The translations under genes and the position numbers were made by a program. The notes under the pieces were generated by a model. The model did no database searches. It worked only from the letters and a program-made list of their open reading frames with translations, and was not told where the DNA came from. DNA of 64,000 nucleotides, taken from NCBI GenBank assembly GCA_036346155.1, contig JARFIY010000055.1, positions 1,364,001 to 1,428,000 on the forward strand, read 5' to 3'. The stretch is from Sinelater perroti (Eukaryota; Arthropoda; Insecta; Coleoptera; Elateridae). This document shows positions 1 through 13,000 of the stretch, in pieces. Position 1 is the first letter of the stretch. The number at the start of each line of letters is the position of its first letter.

Positions 1-219
1 CGTCCGAGGATGCTGTAACGAGCAACCTGTTTTGATTTTTAAGGCGAAATTTGAGCTTTAAAAGCCCTTCGAAGTTCAACGCGCTTACCCCAGCGTTTGA
101 GATTACTCGGCGGTACTATGTTCTACTAAGTTTCTCTTATAGTTTTCTATATATGCGCCGATGGCGCCTATGAAGAAAGATCTTTACTATGTGACTCATT
201 AAGTTTGTCGTTCTGTGGT

Positions 220-560
220 CTTTACAGCGTTTTGAATTGATTTATTTGGATAAAGGTATAAATGTAATGTCGAACCAATCTTCTGGAAAATTGCTTGTAT
301 AGTATATGTTATTAAACAAGTCTATTAGCATTCCTATGTATTTGTCTTCTAATTATTATAGTAGTTCTCCGGGTATATCATCAGAGCCCATTGCTTCTCC
401 ACTTTTACTTGCTGTGTACTTTTTCTTGTCTCTGATTTAGTTATTGTAGAATCAATTTTGCCTTTCCTCTTTTATTGTTTGTATACTATTTTCATCTATT
501 TAATTTATCTTTACTCTTTTGGTGTTTTACATTTTCCTTTCTAGTTCTTCTATTTTTTAC
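220..560 (-). mobile_element. Non-LTR retrotransposon RT fragment
   Basis: The minus strand reads GSDDIPGELL (about 363-392) and then LIDLFNNIYYTSNFPEDW (about 265-330), the start of the fingers domain of a LINE reverse transcriptase (consensus KA-G-D-IP-E-LK ... LFN-IY-TG-IP-DW). Stops interrupt it. The SINE at 568-845 abuts its upstream side on the same strand. Confidence 0.7.
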
Positions 561-567
561 AGTTTTA

Positions 568-845
568 AAATCCCGCGTGGGAGCAGGACCCAGGAACTAA
601 GAGGTTGAGGCTTTCATATGTTCTTTTTCTTTCAGCGGTCATCGTGTATCATCTCTGATGCGAAGTGTTGTGGCAAGCACCGCGCCTTAAACGACCGCCA
701 TTATTATCCCTTGTTCAAGTGAACGCAGGTACTCAATTATTTTTAGTGACTTTGTATGTCACCCATCAGGCATCAAAGAGCTCCGGAAATGAAACCCGGG
801 CCCGTTCGCATCGCAGTTCGCGCCTTAACCGCTTAGACTACTCTG
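568..845 (-). mobile_element. tRNA-derived SINE (family 2), minus-strand copy with extra block
   Basis: Read in reverse it begins GTCTAAGCGGTTAAGGCGCG (A-box-like), then GGGTTTCATTTCC (B-box-like), then the body shared with 7706-7935 (AATAATTGAGTACCTGCGTTC; AAAGCCTCAACCTCTTAGTT; GGAGC-CCACGCG end). It is longer because about 75-80 bp absent from the other copy lies between the ACAAGGG and GAACATATGA blocks, at about 630-708. Confidence 0.8.
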
Positions 846-928
846 GGGTAGTTCTTCGATTTATGCACATTTATTTGTTAACCACAGTTTCTCTCTAACT
901 TGATCTTGCGTTTAATGCCCTTTTGTAT

Positions 929-1046
<118 letters not shown>

Positions 1047-1214
1047 TCATTTTCTTCCATTAGTTTCATGGTTTCTTCTGTCAAAATTCTCATTTTATTT
1101 TTCTGACGTACCTTGTATATGTCTTCTACATTGTAGTTAATTATCTACTAATAGGACCAATAAAAACAAATCCCATGTAATAAATTAATCTAATAGAGCC
1201 AAAACTGATTTAGA

Positions 1215-1665
1215 GGCATAAAGCGACGACAGGTGGAACGCCACCTTGAATTTTTATTAATCGAAAAGCTGAAGCAGCACCCGACTGAAATAAAAGGGTC
1301 ATTAACTCGCAGTCGAAACATCGCCGTCGCTCAGTGGAAACCTGAAACCGACAAGAAATGAAATAATACAGCTAATACTTTTGCACCGTGGTGATGGATT
1401 GCATCTTAGACACATCTATTATAGGATGCTTCCGCAGTAATTATATACACGAAACTGCAGGCGCAGCTTTTTGCATCGGGTCATTTACGCGGTTCATTAT
1501 GGCGCGGGCTCCTCTGCCGCAGGTCAGTAACTCGGACGTTACGTTTCAGTGCAGGAAAATTTTCGCGCTAATTGGTTTCCCGATCCGGACCTTTAGACGT
1601 GCCGAAGTCGTTAAATTAAAGATGTACGGGGGAGGATCAGAAAGCGGAGGCAATTGGAGGTAGTG
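1215..1665. other. Moderately GC-rich unassigned segment
   Basis: Higher GC than the flanks, including a 91-codon plus frame at 1388-1663 without a recognisable domain. No repeat match was seen. Confidence 0.35.
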
Positions 1666-1999
1666 TGTTATTGTTAGTAAGAATGAGAGACCAATAGTAT
1701 TGATCAAAAGAAAACTTACACAATTGTTAGTTATTTAAACATTTGTTACAATGACAAGAAAATCAAGAACATTTTTTTCTTGAATTTTTTATTTTTCCTC
1801 GTCGAAAGCTATGTATTATATCTGCAGTACTTATACATGTCTAAGAAGAAAATTCAAAACAAGGTTTGAAGATTTAACTACAATGACGAGTTAATCAAAG
1901 ATACATGTATGTAGTGGAACAATTAAGCTCTTAGACTGGAGCTTAAAAAATTAATTGTCAACTCAATTCAAAATTATCTTAGTACCTTACTTATTTTTT

Positions 2000-2760
2000 T
2001 CCTTTCTTTAAGATGTTGAGTATTCTATCTATTTTTTGTATGCTTTTCTGTCTATCATTAACCTTGTAATTTCTGCCATTGCCCCCCTTTACTTTTCATT
2101 ATATCTAGTATATTTTCTTCTCACTATGTTCCCGTCTTTTCTTTTGATCTTCGTCCTTCCGTTCTCATAGTTCTGTCCTTTTCTATTCTCTATATATGTT
2201 CTATACATTTTGATTGGTGTTTTTCTATCTTCGCTTCTCAATTTTGTTTTATTGCATATTTCTCTTTTTTCGACTAGGGTGTTATTTATCATGTAATATA
2301 CGTGGTTTGCTTTACCCGCCCTGTTTTATATTTTCTGTGTATTTCCGTCGTTTGCTATCACGGTTTCGAGATACATATAGCTATTTTCTTCTTCCAAGAA
2401 CTCGTCAACTTTATTTCTTTTATTTGCATATTTTTATTGCTTGCTTTCGTTACTTTACTTTGGTTCGTGTTTATTTTGTACTTCTTTCTATATATTAATC
2501 GCGTTCTGCAATTTCCTTTCATTTATTTCAGTTGTATAAATATAAAGTTTTCTTTACATAACGCTTTTCCATAACTTCATTTATTGTTAATGTTTTTAAA
2601 ATTTTCTCATTTACTCTTACGTTACCCCCTACATATTTGTATATACTTTTGATTGTTCGGCAAAGGGTTATTGGTTGGAAAGCTCCTTGTTCTTTCTTTA
2701 ACATTTGTCGACTTCTAGTCACAATTTTCTTTTATAATGTTTCTTCCGTGTTTCAACTAT
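2000..2760 (-). mobile_element. Non-LTR retrotransposon 3' region fossil
   Basis: The minus strand reads YMYLETVIANDGNTQK (about 2335-2386) and then MINNTLVEKREICNKTKL (2238-2292), matching the region after the RT catalytic motif of many LINEs (YLG--I--DG ... kkeIs--TK). Further upstream KEQGAF at about 2680 fits the EEQ-GF motif of RT. The T-rich DNA up to about 3400 may be the rest of the element but shows no motif. Confidence 0.65.
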
Positions 2761-3069
2761 TTCTTCTTCATTCGTTATTAATTTATTATTTTTGTTTTCT
2801 TATTTAAGGTGTTTTCCCTTAAATTCTCTTTAAAATTGTGTACAATTGTTTTTAATTTTCTCTACAGTTTCATTCTATTTCTATTTCAAAATATTTCCAT
2901 GCTAGTTCTGCCTTCTTTTACAGTATCTTTATTATAATCTTTTATTCCTGGTTTTTTATTTTTGTTTATTTTTTTATTTATCTTACTTCTGTTGTAGTTT
3001 TTAATACTGTTATTTTTAAAGTTTTGCATTGTATGTCTGCGTCTTCCACTCTCTTATTATATTTTAGTT

Positions 3070-3071
<2 letters not shown>

Positions 3072-3129
<58 letters not shown>
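3072..3129. repeat. (TA)n microsatellite, about 57 bp
   Basis: Uninterrupted alternating TA in the T-rich flank of the 2-kb LINE fossil. Confidence 0.99.
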
Positions 3130-3130
<1 letters not shown>

Positions 3131-3399
3131 TTAGTTTTCTCCGGTTTTCAGTTTCTTTACCTGTACCTTTTGATTTTTATTGTTTTCTTTTTCCAATGCC
3201 TTTTTGGATTTTTCACAGTTTTAATTATCGTAAGTTTATGTGTTCATGTTGCGATTTTTATCAATTTGATCTGTTTTTTTTTGTTGTTTTGGTTTCTTTT
3301 TCCCTATCCTTTTTATCTCCTGTACTTTTCCTATTTATTTTAACTCCAATATTTCTTAGATATATGCTAATTTTCTGCTTTACTTCTTAGCATTACAGG

Positions 3400-6300
3400 G
3401 TAGATAAGGATTTCAGTAAAATTCGATATTATAAAAAAAGCAATATCTCAAAGCAATGATTTCTCAAACTTTTCAGCGTAACCTTGTATAACAAAATAAA
3501 TCACAATAAAAAATCGATTTTGTATGTCTTCAGTCGGACTTACTATGGCAAAAAATAAGAAAAAACTCAAAAGTAAATTTTGTAAATTCTACAGATTTTT
3601 TTTCAGTCTAACTATAAAAAACTAATTAAAAAATAAAAATTTCAAAACTAATGTTTGTAGCGACGTTTTTACATAATTTTTAGTCTATCCTCGTATTGCA
3701 ATATAAGATGGCGAGCAGTTGAAAAATCCGTTTGATTTTAGCGGAAAAAGAAGAAACCAAATATAAAGCCTGCTCCTTCTGTTCTCCATTTATCAACGTC
3801 GGGCCAAAATTATCGAGTTTTAAAATTGTGAATTTGATTAATGAAGTACCAATGACCGAATGTTCTGTTTTTTCTAATTGCGCTAATGGGGCAGATTTGG
3901 AATAGTACCAGACCCAACAAAAAAGAGAGGTGAAGGCTACACGAGATAGGGCACTATCTCATGTTACCTATTGTTTGTGTTAATTTTTATTATTTTTAAT
4001 TTGAAGAATTAAACAAAAGATTGAAGTTTATAACGCAACGCTGCCTATAATTAGACATTTAATTCGCTAATATCCAAAAAACTCGTTAAAACTGACCAAG
4101 TGACAGTTGAAATTCCTTTTCTGACTATGACAAGCACTTTTTGAGATGATTTCCCGAATTTTGAAACGCGCCCTAACACTTTCTTCCTAAGGTTTCTGCA
4201 ATATTTCTATTTAACGTAATTTGATTGGTTTGTTTCGTAAACTTAACTCTAGATATACTCCCACTAAAAAACGAGTTAAAGGAGCCAAATTGCTTTAAAA
4301 TCCACATTGTCACAATAACATGGCAAATTAAGTCTATGCATCAAATTGTTGTTCCTGGATTTGCTTGATCTGCAGCTCTGGTAACATGGACAGCCCAATT
4401 CATTGTAATGTGCCGCATCCTTTTGCCTGGAATTTTATTCCTAAGAGATACGCTCAACAATGTTTAGAATGCTGAATTTGAGTCTATTTCATAGTTGTAG
4501 TTTTGTTCTATTGTAATTCTTGATCTATTTTATGCCCTAGGTATTTGGATAAGGCTATTTGGATAACCTATTCGTATTCAATATCGATATTTTGTACCAC
4601 ATGATAGACTGGTAATCTAGATTTAAATTCAGAAGAATTTCTTGGGGATATTTAAGACAGCTTCAGGTTGTAAACACTTTCCAGATATTTTTATAGTGTT
4701 ATAACGATTGTTTTATTAAAGCTACAAGTGTTGATGTATCAAGTGGCGCCATTTTGGTAAGCATTCGAAAGTTTGAGCAATTATCACATTAATTTGGGGA
4801 AAAACGCGTAACGAAGTTCTACCTAAATTAGATGCTTTTTTTGTAAATTCATTATTTTTTTGGGAATTTCGAGATGTGTCTTTGAAAAGAGATTTCCACA
4901 GAAAAATTTTAAACAGGACCTACAGTATGTTTAAGTTTAAAACTCAACCGAGTAGTTGACCCAAATTTTTTATATATTGAAAGGGAAAACGAAAAGCAAA
5001 ATTCCACATTTTAACCCATTTTGCATTAAAAATGCTCATCCTTTATAGGAAATGGCATTTTTTGCCCAAGACCTTTATTCGCATTTTGAGCTGCGGCCCG
5101 CGATTATTTTACTGCCGCCTCAGCTTCTTTTGCCGATATTGTCAAGATTCCATTAGATTAAGAAAATTGGTGAGCCTTTTCCACCCTATTTAATTTGAAG
5201 AGAATGCTCCAGCTTGAAAAATAGCAAAAAAATTTAGCAAAATATCGATTTTTGTGTGGATGTGTACACTCAATCTTCATTCTATTTCAAGACCTCATTT
5301 TGACTGTGTTACGTTTCGTACGAATAATTAATCATGCAAGGAATTATCTTGTGTTTGTCTTACGTTTGCTCATCTATGATCAAAGAAGCAATTGCCTAAC
5401 TTTATTTTCTTGGATACGCATTTCTTTCTTTTTAAAATGGAGGCACAAAGTTTACATCATAAATACCAAACATATGCGTTTGGGGGAAAAATCACAATGT
5501 GAAATAAGTAAAAAACTTGTGGTTTTTGAATAGACTTTTAGTTTAAAGTTTGCGTGTGAATGGGGCACTTCACTAGTCTGCAGAGTTCCCACCCCAATAC
5601 CTATAAAGGTCATTACTCCCTTTATATAACAACGATCTTTACTTTAATCTAATGCCCTCAAAACTCCGTATAAAGTTTAAGATTTCATTCTACCATGTAA
5701 TAATACCGTTCAGATTTTTTTCCTTATATAGACTTTCCAATCTAATTTCACAATTAAAGTATTTAGCTTTACTCCACCCCTCCACACTTCTTGTTTTTAA
5801 ACCCAGGCACCCTGAGTTATAAACTTTAAAAGTGCGACTTTGTTGGATGTTTTTGTACGTTCTCGAGTTATTTTATAGCGATTTTAATTTGCTTAATCCT
5901 ATACAACCTTTTGATGCTAGCAAGCGGCTTTAGTGCGCGCGCGAACGTTTTTGCGGCGCGAACCGGGCCGGAAGGTCTATAGGTTATTAGAGTAAGAAGA
6001 AGTTCTTCCAAAATTATTTACACTTGAATAAAACAATTTGCGAACTTACCAGGAAAATTCAAAAACGTCAATTTTTAAAGAGTGTAGGGGTTCTAGAAAA
6101 GCCCTAGGGGTGGATAACAAATATTTTCGTATTACTATTTCTAAAAAATAATTTTATTCAAGTGTTCTTTATAGTTCTATCATTGCAATGCCATCAGCCA
6201 TTTCTAGTGTTTAAGTGTATAAAGTATACAGGGCACATCTACTCACCCGGGCTTTTAAATTTCACGGATCTAACATTTGTTTTACTAAACAATCTGTGCA

Positions 6301-6500
6301 GCAGATGCTGCTTATTTAGTCTTTTTTTCTAAATTATAGTTTCAAATACATATTCAAGCACAACAAATGCAACATTCAAACCTACAAACGTCAAGAGCAG
6401 GTTTTACATTGGCACACATTTGGAGAACGATATGCTACTTTCGAGCAGTAGCAAAAAGTGATCTCTATACAAAGTTCAGAAACTATGAATCATTTATGAT
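3400..6500. other. Unassigned AT-rich DNA
   Basis: No gene, repeat family or transposon motif was recognised. A small CpG cluster at 5935-5972 stands out. The 93-codon plus frame at 5252-5533 has no recognisable features beyond hydrophobic residues from T-rich codons. Confidence 0.5.
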
Positions 6501-6513
6501 ACAAAATTATAAT

Positions 6514-6584
6514 TGCATCGGCCGGGAATCGAACCCGGGCCGCCCGCGTGGCAGGCGAGCATTCTACCACTGAACCACCGATGC
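6514..6584 (-). tRNA. tRNA-Gly (anticodon GCC)
   Basis: Read on the minus strand this is a complete 71-nt tRNA without an intron. The 7-bp acceptor pairs GCATCGG with CCGATGC, followed by discriminator A at 6514. The D arm holds GGTTCAGTGGTAGAA (A box), the anticodon loop holds CTGCCAC with GCC at 6550-6552, and the T arm holds GGTTCGATTCC (B box). An AAAA run at 6503-6506 gives the T run expected for pol III termination. Every stem appears intact, so the gene is probably functional. Confidence 0.97.
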
Positions 6585-7475
6585 TACGGAATTACAAGTA
6601 AACAAAAACTTATTTCAGGTATAATTTTGTTAATTTATAATGTAAAAAATATATAAAAATTAGTTTTTAAATACGCAAATTAAAAAAAATAAACAGCAAT
6701 AACATATAATGTAATATAATAGCAATTGCAAAATCATGTAAGTAATTTGTAGTAGTATTAGGTATCTGATATCAAAGTTGCATATATATTAGGCTGAAAA
6801 GGAGTGCGGCTACTCGATTAAATTTAAAATATAACTGCAACGGACAAAAAATTAAAACTCAATTTAATCAAAATAATTAAGTTTGTTTAATTAAACATTT
6901 AATTGGTTACAAAATACATACAATACAAATACTTTTTTAGAGTTCAAATGATAAAAATACTACATTTGTTTTATTTTTCCCATCTTAGTCTTGGTGTTCT
7001 ACAACTTTTGTGTGTTTAATGCGGAAAAATTATTTTGCGCTGTTTTTCCTGCATTCAATTGTTTTGAAATTATTGAAAAAGACATGCAAACAATCCCTTT
7101 TCTTTAAATCTAAATTTGTAAAATATTTTTTTTAGTTTTGTTGCTGCTTTAAAGGTGTCCTTGCCTATTGTCTTTATTTTTTTGATTACCTTCATTCGTT
7201 CTAAATTTGTTGTATTTAATCACTTTGCGTTGTTTACATTCTGCATATTTTTCTTGAGAACTACATAATTAATAAGTTTATTTTTTATATTAAATAATAC
7301 AATCTACTGAAGTTAGTTAAAATTATGCGTAATGGGTAGGCAACCAATTTAATTTTTTTACGTTTACACTTTTTCCGAAATTATTCCTTTTATTAGCTAA
7401 ACAATGGAACACATTTTTTGAGTAACTTTTTGTTTGAAAAACACCACACAACTTCTTTAATTTATGCCTGAGTTT

Positions 7476-7634
7476 GGCTGCCGCTGTTAGCTCACTGGTC
7501 AAGATCATTGTTCCTCTGTCTGTGAGTCGGCGCAGGCGAGTTCGAGTCTCGCTCAACCCATGTCGTAGCATTAAGTACATGTTAGTAGGCACAATAAGCC
7601 TTTGAGGCTGCAGTGCCAAGAAGTGCGCAAAAAC
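7476..7634 (+). mobile_element. tRNA-derived SINE (family 1), older copy
   Basis: This aligns along its length with the copy at 61653-61824, sharing GCGAGTTCGAGTCTCGCTCA (B box) and GTTAGTAGGCACAATAAGCC then TTGAGGCTGCAGTGCC, and ending AGTGCGCAAAAAC. The A-box end has drifted (GTTAGCTCACTGG) and no clear target duplication was seen, so it is probably older than the 61.6-kb copy. Confidence 0.85.
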
Positions 7635-7705
7635 AAATAATTGCGATTTACTATCTTACTATCTAAATAAACCATAAAATTTTACTTTCTTCTTTAATGA
7701 AGTGC

Positions 7706-7935
7706 TAGCGTAGCCGCGCAGTTAGCCGCGTGACTGGGGTGTGGATGGACCTGGCTTCATTCCTAGAGCTTTCTGATGCCTGGCGGGTAGCCTCAATCAC
7801 CAAAAATAATTGAGTACCTGCATTCATTTGGAACAAGGGCAAAGAGGGCGAACATATGAGAGCCTCAACCTCTCAATTCGCATGTCGAGCTCCCACGCGT
7901 GGCGTTGATCCACACCATTATTGTTATTATTTATA
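7706..7935 (+). mobile_element. tRNA-derived SINE (family 2), plus-strand copy
   Basis: It starts with a tRNA-like head (TAGCCGCGTGACTGGGG, an A-box-like region, and TGGCTTCATTCC, a decayed B box). The body has GATGCCTGGCGGGTAGCC, AATAATTGAGTACCTGCATTC and AGAGCCTCAACCTCTCAATT, and it ends in a TTATTGTTATTATTT simple tail. Its body is present in reverse orientation at 568-845, which defines it as a repeat family. Confidence 0.8.
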
Positions 7936-8059
7936 TTTAAATAATCACAGGCGTTCTTAGTCGAATCTCCTTCTGAACTTTTTTAACCTGGACCACGGTT
8001 AAAATCTCATACAATAATTGAATGAGCAAACAATGTTGTTTTTACTCTTTCTCAGCTAC

Positions 8060-8500
8060 TAAACGGCGTCGTCCGGCGGCTACCTCGTATAAAGCGGTGG
8101 GGCGCCTTTCGCCGCGAAAGCTCCCGGAAGCTGCGGAACTGGTCTTTTCCGAGCCGTTTGCTGCGATGAGCTCGGAATGGCAACCATAAACGATCCAGTT
8201 GGAGCAGTCGGCGTTATTAAGTGCGCTGCTCTTTGAAGAGCGGCGCGACACCGCTTGATATACAGCGCTGCCCGCAGCGCACTTATCAATTTGTTGTCAT
8301 TAGCCGTATTTACAGGGAGTAACTTGTCCTCTCGCGTTATTTATCATCAATAAACTGATTAGCGCAGTCCGCGAATTCCTGCGCTGCTGACAGCTACTGA
8401 TTTATTTGCGGCGACGGGGCTTTATGGGTTGGAAAATCGTGTACCACTTCGGCACAAGTTCAAGCACCTCACATTATGTTAATTTGAACTGTGGCAGTGT
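8060..8500. other. GC-rich non-coding island
   Basis: It is CpG-rich (GGCGCCTTTCGCCGCG near 8101) in otherwise AT-rich DNA. Overlapping short frames on the minus strand have no recognisable domain. It may be a cis-regulatory element, an unannotated exon or a CpG-rich promoter; nothing in the sequence decides. Confidence 0.5.
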
Positions 8501-8509
8501 TTATACGTA

Positions 8510-10940
8510 TGTAATTGTACAACATTCGACTTATTAAAGCACGAACCATACATGCATTAGCCTTGGTAGTCACGACCTTTCCAACTGAGTTTCTTTATAT
8601 GTGATAAGAAGTGCAGCGCATTGTTAAAGCAATATGTTGACACCAACAAAGAATCTTAGTCAAACCGGCAAAGGAACAAACTTTTTCCCATAACAAACAG
8701 AAACAAGCTGCACTTTGAAAAATAGAAAATCTTTCAGTTTGTTTTCTATTGTTATAAGAGGTTTAACTCAATGATGTTCTGACTAAGCCCCAAAAACAGT
8801 CTTGCGTATTGGAACAAAATTTGCCCAGACTTTAGCCGTTGTCAAAATTTCACAGACTTCTTAACAGTTTCGTGTTCCTCTAAAAATTCTCTTCAATTTC
8901 CTGCAGTTCTTATTATTTAAGGGTAACTTTTTGTGCAGTACTCATTTGTAAAACATCACTTAGAATATAAGGAGGCAATTTCGTGGCCAGAATACCCTAA
9001 AACCTTTGTAAAGACTATTGCGATAATACTGGTGGAAGATGCAGAAAGATCTCCTGGTAAAGATGCCCAAAAAGTAACGTTAGGGATAAATAAAGGAACC
9101 ATAGACATATTAGAGTGATGTGATACTGAACAAACTTGGGTACATTCAAGATATTAATGGCCAAATTGTAGCTGAGACTTGCGGTTAGGGAGAGGGAGAC
9201 CTTGTCCTAATTGTTTAACTTACCAAAACAAAAGCTAATAATAAAAGAGGATGAAAATTGTAATCTCTCGGGTAACTGGCATCTAAAAAATTATACTCAT
9301 AGACCTATTAATTAAGAAGAATGACGACAGGAAGTGGGGGTAGGACAATGAATAAATGACAAAAAAATCAGCAGAAATTAATACAACGACTGGTCCTACT
9401 AATAGGACCCTTGTATGAAAGAACCCACGAACTGGTGATCTATCGAGTGGTAGAAATATTTACAGAATATGAATGCTTCAATAGTTACCTATATAATAAA
9501 AAAAGATTATAAGTGCAAAAAATGAAAATTATTAGAGACAAGACAATTCTTACAATGACATAAAAACAAACATAGAAGAGAGAAAATAAAAAATTAAATG
9601 GAAAAGCGATACTAAGATAATTTTTGGGTAAATGGAAGGATTTTTAGTCAAAAGATTGATATAACCTTAAGATGTGACCTACAGGTTGTCTATGCAAATA
9701 TTTTCTTTTCAATTGAAAAAAATGAAAACCAAGCTTTATTCCCTTTATTAATGTAGCAACTGTAACCTCAATTGACCTCCAATAAGTATGTACTCATTCT
9801 TATCATTTCTAAACTTACCCTTTGCTATTATAAATACTTTTTTTCTATTTATTGTAATTATTCAGACGTAAAGTTCGGATTTAAAACTTTATCTTATTGC
9901 CCCGCTGCAATTCCCTCTATTTCTTCGTGTAATTTTATTTTTCACAATAACCAATAAATTGCCTCTTCTTGGTCTGCAAAGTTCAAGTTTGAAACATCAA
10001 ATTTACCTATCAATTGTAACGACCTTCTAATCCAAGATTCTATAAAATTGTTGTTTATGTAAGAAAGAAAGTTCAATATGTACTTTGCATCCACAAGATT
10101 ATCTGATCTTAATATAGAAGTTCTTAACACCACATAGATGACAAGAGAAGATGAAATGAAAGTAACTTGCATATTTGAAAACTCCTGGTATTCAATATTA
10201 TGAATCATTTTGACGACAGCGATTTTGTCGAGTTTGTTCCCCTACCAACAGGATGGACCAGAGCATTATCAGATTAGAAGGCTTTGTTCTAGCGGCTGAC
10301 CTGTAGCGTCACCGAATTATTTATAACCAATGTCCCGGCATTGGGTCAGTGCATGCACTGTTCTTTGCATGCTCGGCTAACAGATAAATTGCTAGTGCGC
10401 TGAAATGCACGCTAGCAAAAAGGAGCAACGGAGTGATTGATTGACCGCCTGAAAGACTTCTCTGGACGCACGAAGCTACCGCGGTGTGCTTTTCAACTTC
10501 AACTTCCCAGGCGACGTTCTTGGGAAAACCGAGTAGAGTCGATCACGTGGCTAACAGTGGGTTTTACATCTATTGTGTGTTCGATAAAAGTGAGGAAAGC
10601 TCGAGTAATTTACCCAAATTGTGAATACGAAACACCTTCATAATGTATAAGGATCACTCTAATATGCTATTGAAGGTAGCACCAATTCAGTAACTCTACG
10701 TAAACAAAATAGGAAATGAGTTGCACTTTACTTAAATCCTCCAATGTTTGGTGTTATACTAATAGGGCGACTCATAAGTTCCTGCTTTTTTTCTGTAAAT
10801 TAAAATTTCTAAAGTAAATATAACAAAAATAAATAAATAATGTTCGTTGAAGTAAAAACCTACGTCTTTGAAGACGTTATCTAAAGTTCCTAAAGTTAAG
10901 CTTATGTTCAAAGTGTTCTATCTCTAAGAAAAGACGCCCC
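8510..10940. other. Unassigned stretch with two short ORFs
   Basis: The minus frame 9942-10208 (88 codons) has a fairly natural composition (NLVDAKYILNFLSYINNNF) but no recognised domain. The plus frame 8933-9118 (61 codons) likewise. The segment 10240-10680 is less AT-rich than its flanks. These may be transposon pieces; no function is proposed. Confidence 0.35.
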
Positions 10941-10949
10941 CAGAATTTA

Positions 10950-12110
10950 GCTAAAATTTAATCACGTGCAGTTTTCAAAGTTTGTTTTTTATTTTTTGAA
11001 TAAGCGTTGTCTTGTTGGAGACCAGCTGTCTCTTAGTCATAGTCGACTATTGGATGCCTTAAAATTTTACTACGACTTAGAAATAGAGTCATGGCTGACT
11101 GAACTTTTGAACGCCTACAGGGGCAGAAGTTCCTAGACCACTTGAAACTCGCGTCCTATAACAAAGTAATCCAACTTATGGGTACTCTGAAACTGCACTA
11201 TTTCGAACCGTGCGAAAAAGGAAGTCGTTAACACCACCGCCGTTGCCAACGCTGTTGTCGGCATTCCTCAAAAAGTAGTTGTGCTGTTCTCCAAGCAGAG
11301 AAAGTCTGGAAAGTTTTCCGAAAATCACCAATCCATCAGCCTCCTGCCAACCCTAGAGAAACTGATAGAGCAAGTGATACACCACTGTCTAAGGACAATT
11401 TGATTTCGGAAACCAGTTTAAATTCCCTAGCGACCACTCTACTGTCCACCAACTTCTTCGAGTGGAGAAAAAATCACGGAAGGCTTTACCTACAAGCAGT
11501 CTACCGCTGCAAACTTTCTTGATATTTTTACTACCGTGTTTTTCCCCAGCGTTATTTAACCTACACGTCAGAGACATCCCGACGACGCCCTCTGCGACGA
11601 TAGTCCAATAAACAGACAAGAAAACGGTGTTGTCAAAATACCGCTTTCTCTGACAATACAGCTCGTCTAGAAGAAATGGATAAATATAGAAGATGATTTA
11701 GTACTTGAAAGATAGGACTCTTGACAAGAAGCTTAAAAGCATCACGTGGAAGTTGAGAAGACAGTTTAATAGGCGCTCGACTCTTTACTTTATCCTGGGA
11801 CCTATGGTACGCCACAATTGTCTGGCAGATTATAATGTACACCTTCTAGTTTGGGACTATAGCACTAAACTCCACATGAACAAGCTCTAGAATTGGGTTT
11901 CTAGGACCATATTTAGCACTCTGTGGTTTGTAAAAAAATAATGTATTTTACAACGACGCCAATGTGTCAACCATCTAGAAGTTTATTTTCTGAATAGTTA
12001 AATAGCTACTCCTTAGCGTTGAAAGCCACTGAAATGCAATCATCCGTGGACTCTATAATTACGAGCTGAACAGAGATACCCGTTATATCGAAGATTCTGA
12101 TTCCTAACAC
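10950..12110 (+). mobile_element. Jockey-like LINE reverse-transcriptase fossil
   Basis: Plus-strand readings include NHQSISLLPTLEKLIEQVI (about 11327-11385, compare SYRPISLLP-LSK--E), a QF-F--HST-HQLLRV segment near 11400-11470, ALFNLHVRDIP near 11545-11585 (compare the LY-LY--D-P motif after the VPQGS block), and a decayed C-terminal piece ELNRDTRYIEDSD near 12065-12105. Frameshifts separate all of these. The ORFs on the opposite strand here are chance readings. Confidence 0.7.
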
Positions 12111-13000
12111 AGGCCAATCAGCATGAAATCCAAGTCACCAAAGAAGAAAATGGTTAAGGTTTGGACTCAAAGACCTCAACATTACCAAAGAAAGTGATGT
12201 CAACCTTAAGGAACTACAGTATCGGTCAATATTTACCTTGGGGCTCAATCACGGAAACACTAATCAAGTGCCTGATTCCGAACCATAGTAGGAACTCCAT
12301 TTGCGTGGCAATCCTATCCATCGAGAAATTATAGGATCAGTATGAAAGTACTAGGACACTACTTGTATTGGGCCTAATAGCAGCTTTCTTTCACAACACT
12401 AGTCATCACTTAATCCTCCCGTGATGTTATTTCCTGCTTATCCTCACTGCCACCCCATTTACGAACCAATAAGGCTCACCGAGACCTATTAGGTGTATGA
12501 CTTTAACTTCCTTTTCAATAATGTTGGGCTTCCGAGGATGCAATACCAGACGGACCGATGTTTTATGCGGTGTTTCTTGCTCCTTTATAGTATTCGCCTT
12601 TGGAGATCCAAACAAAATTTTTTTTGACAATGTCTAGAAACATTTAAAGAAATAGTTTTCGTCGTTTTTTACGCAAAAGTGGAGAAAAGCTTTATGTGGG
12701 ATGTAGGTCTATTCTATACTAAAATCGTAAGGAAGTACCTACCTGCTATGTATAAGACACGTAGTAGAAAAGTTTAGACCAGGCAATAGAAACACATTAA
12801 TCAAAAAAATGATAAATTGCTGCATCGATAACAATTTTACTATTTTAAATAGACGCCGTTGCACATGGATAGGGCTGGGGGCAAATAAAGAAACCAAATC
12901 CTACTGCAAAATAGATGGAAATTAAATGTAAATAATGCAAAAACCTATCCTAGGATAGACTATAGAAGTAACTGCAAGCTCTTAATGGCCAAATAAATAA
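12110..13000. other. Unassigned, probably repeat-derived
   Basis: This follows the Jockey fossil. A segment at 12130-12290 has more balanced base composition than the AT-rich flanks and hints of coding-like sequence, but no motif is recognised. From 12650 on it is AT-rich with nothing visible. Confidence 0.4.
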
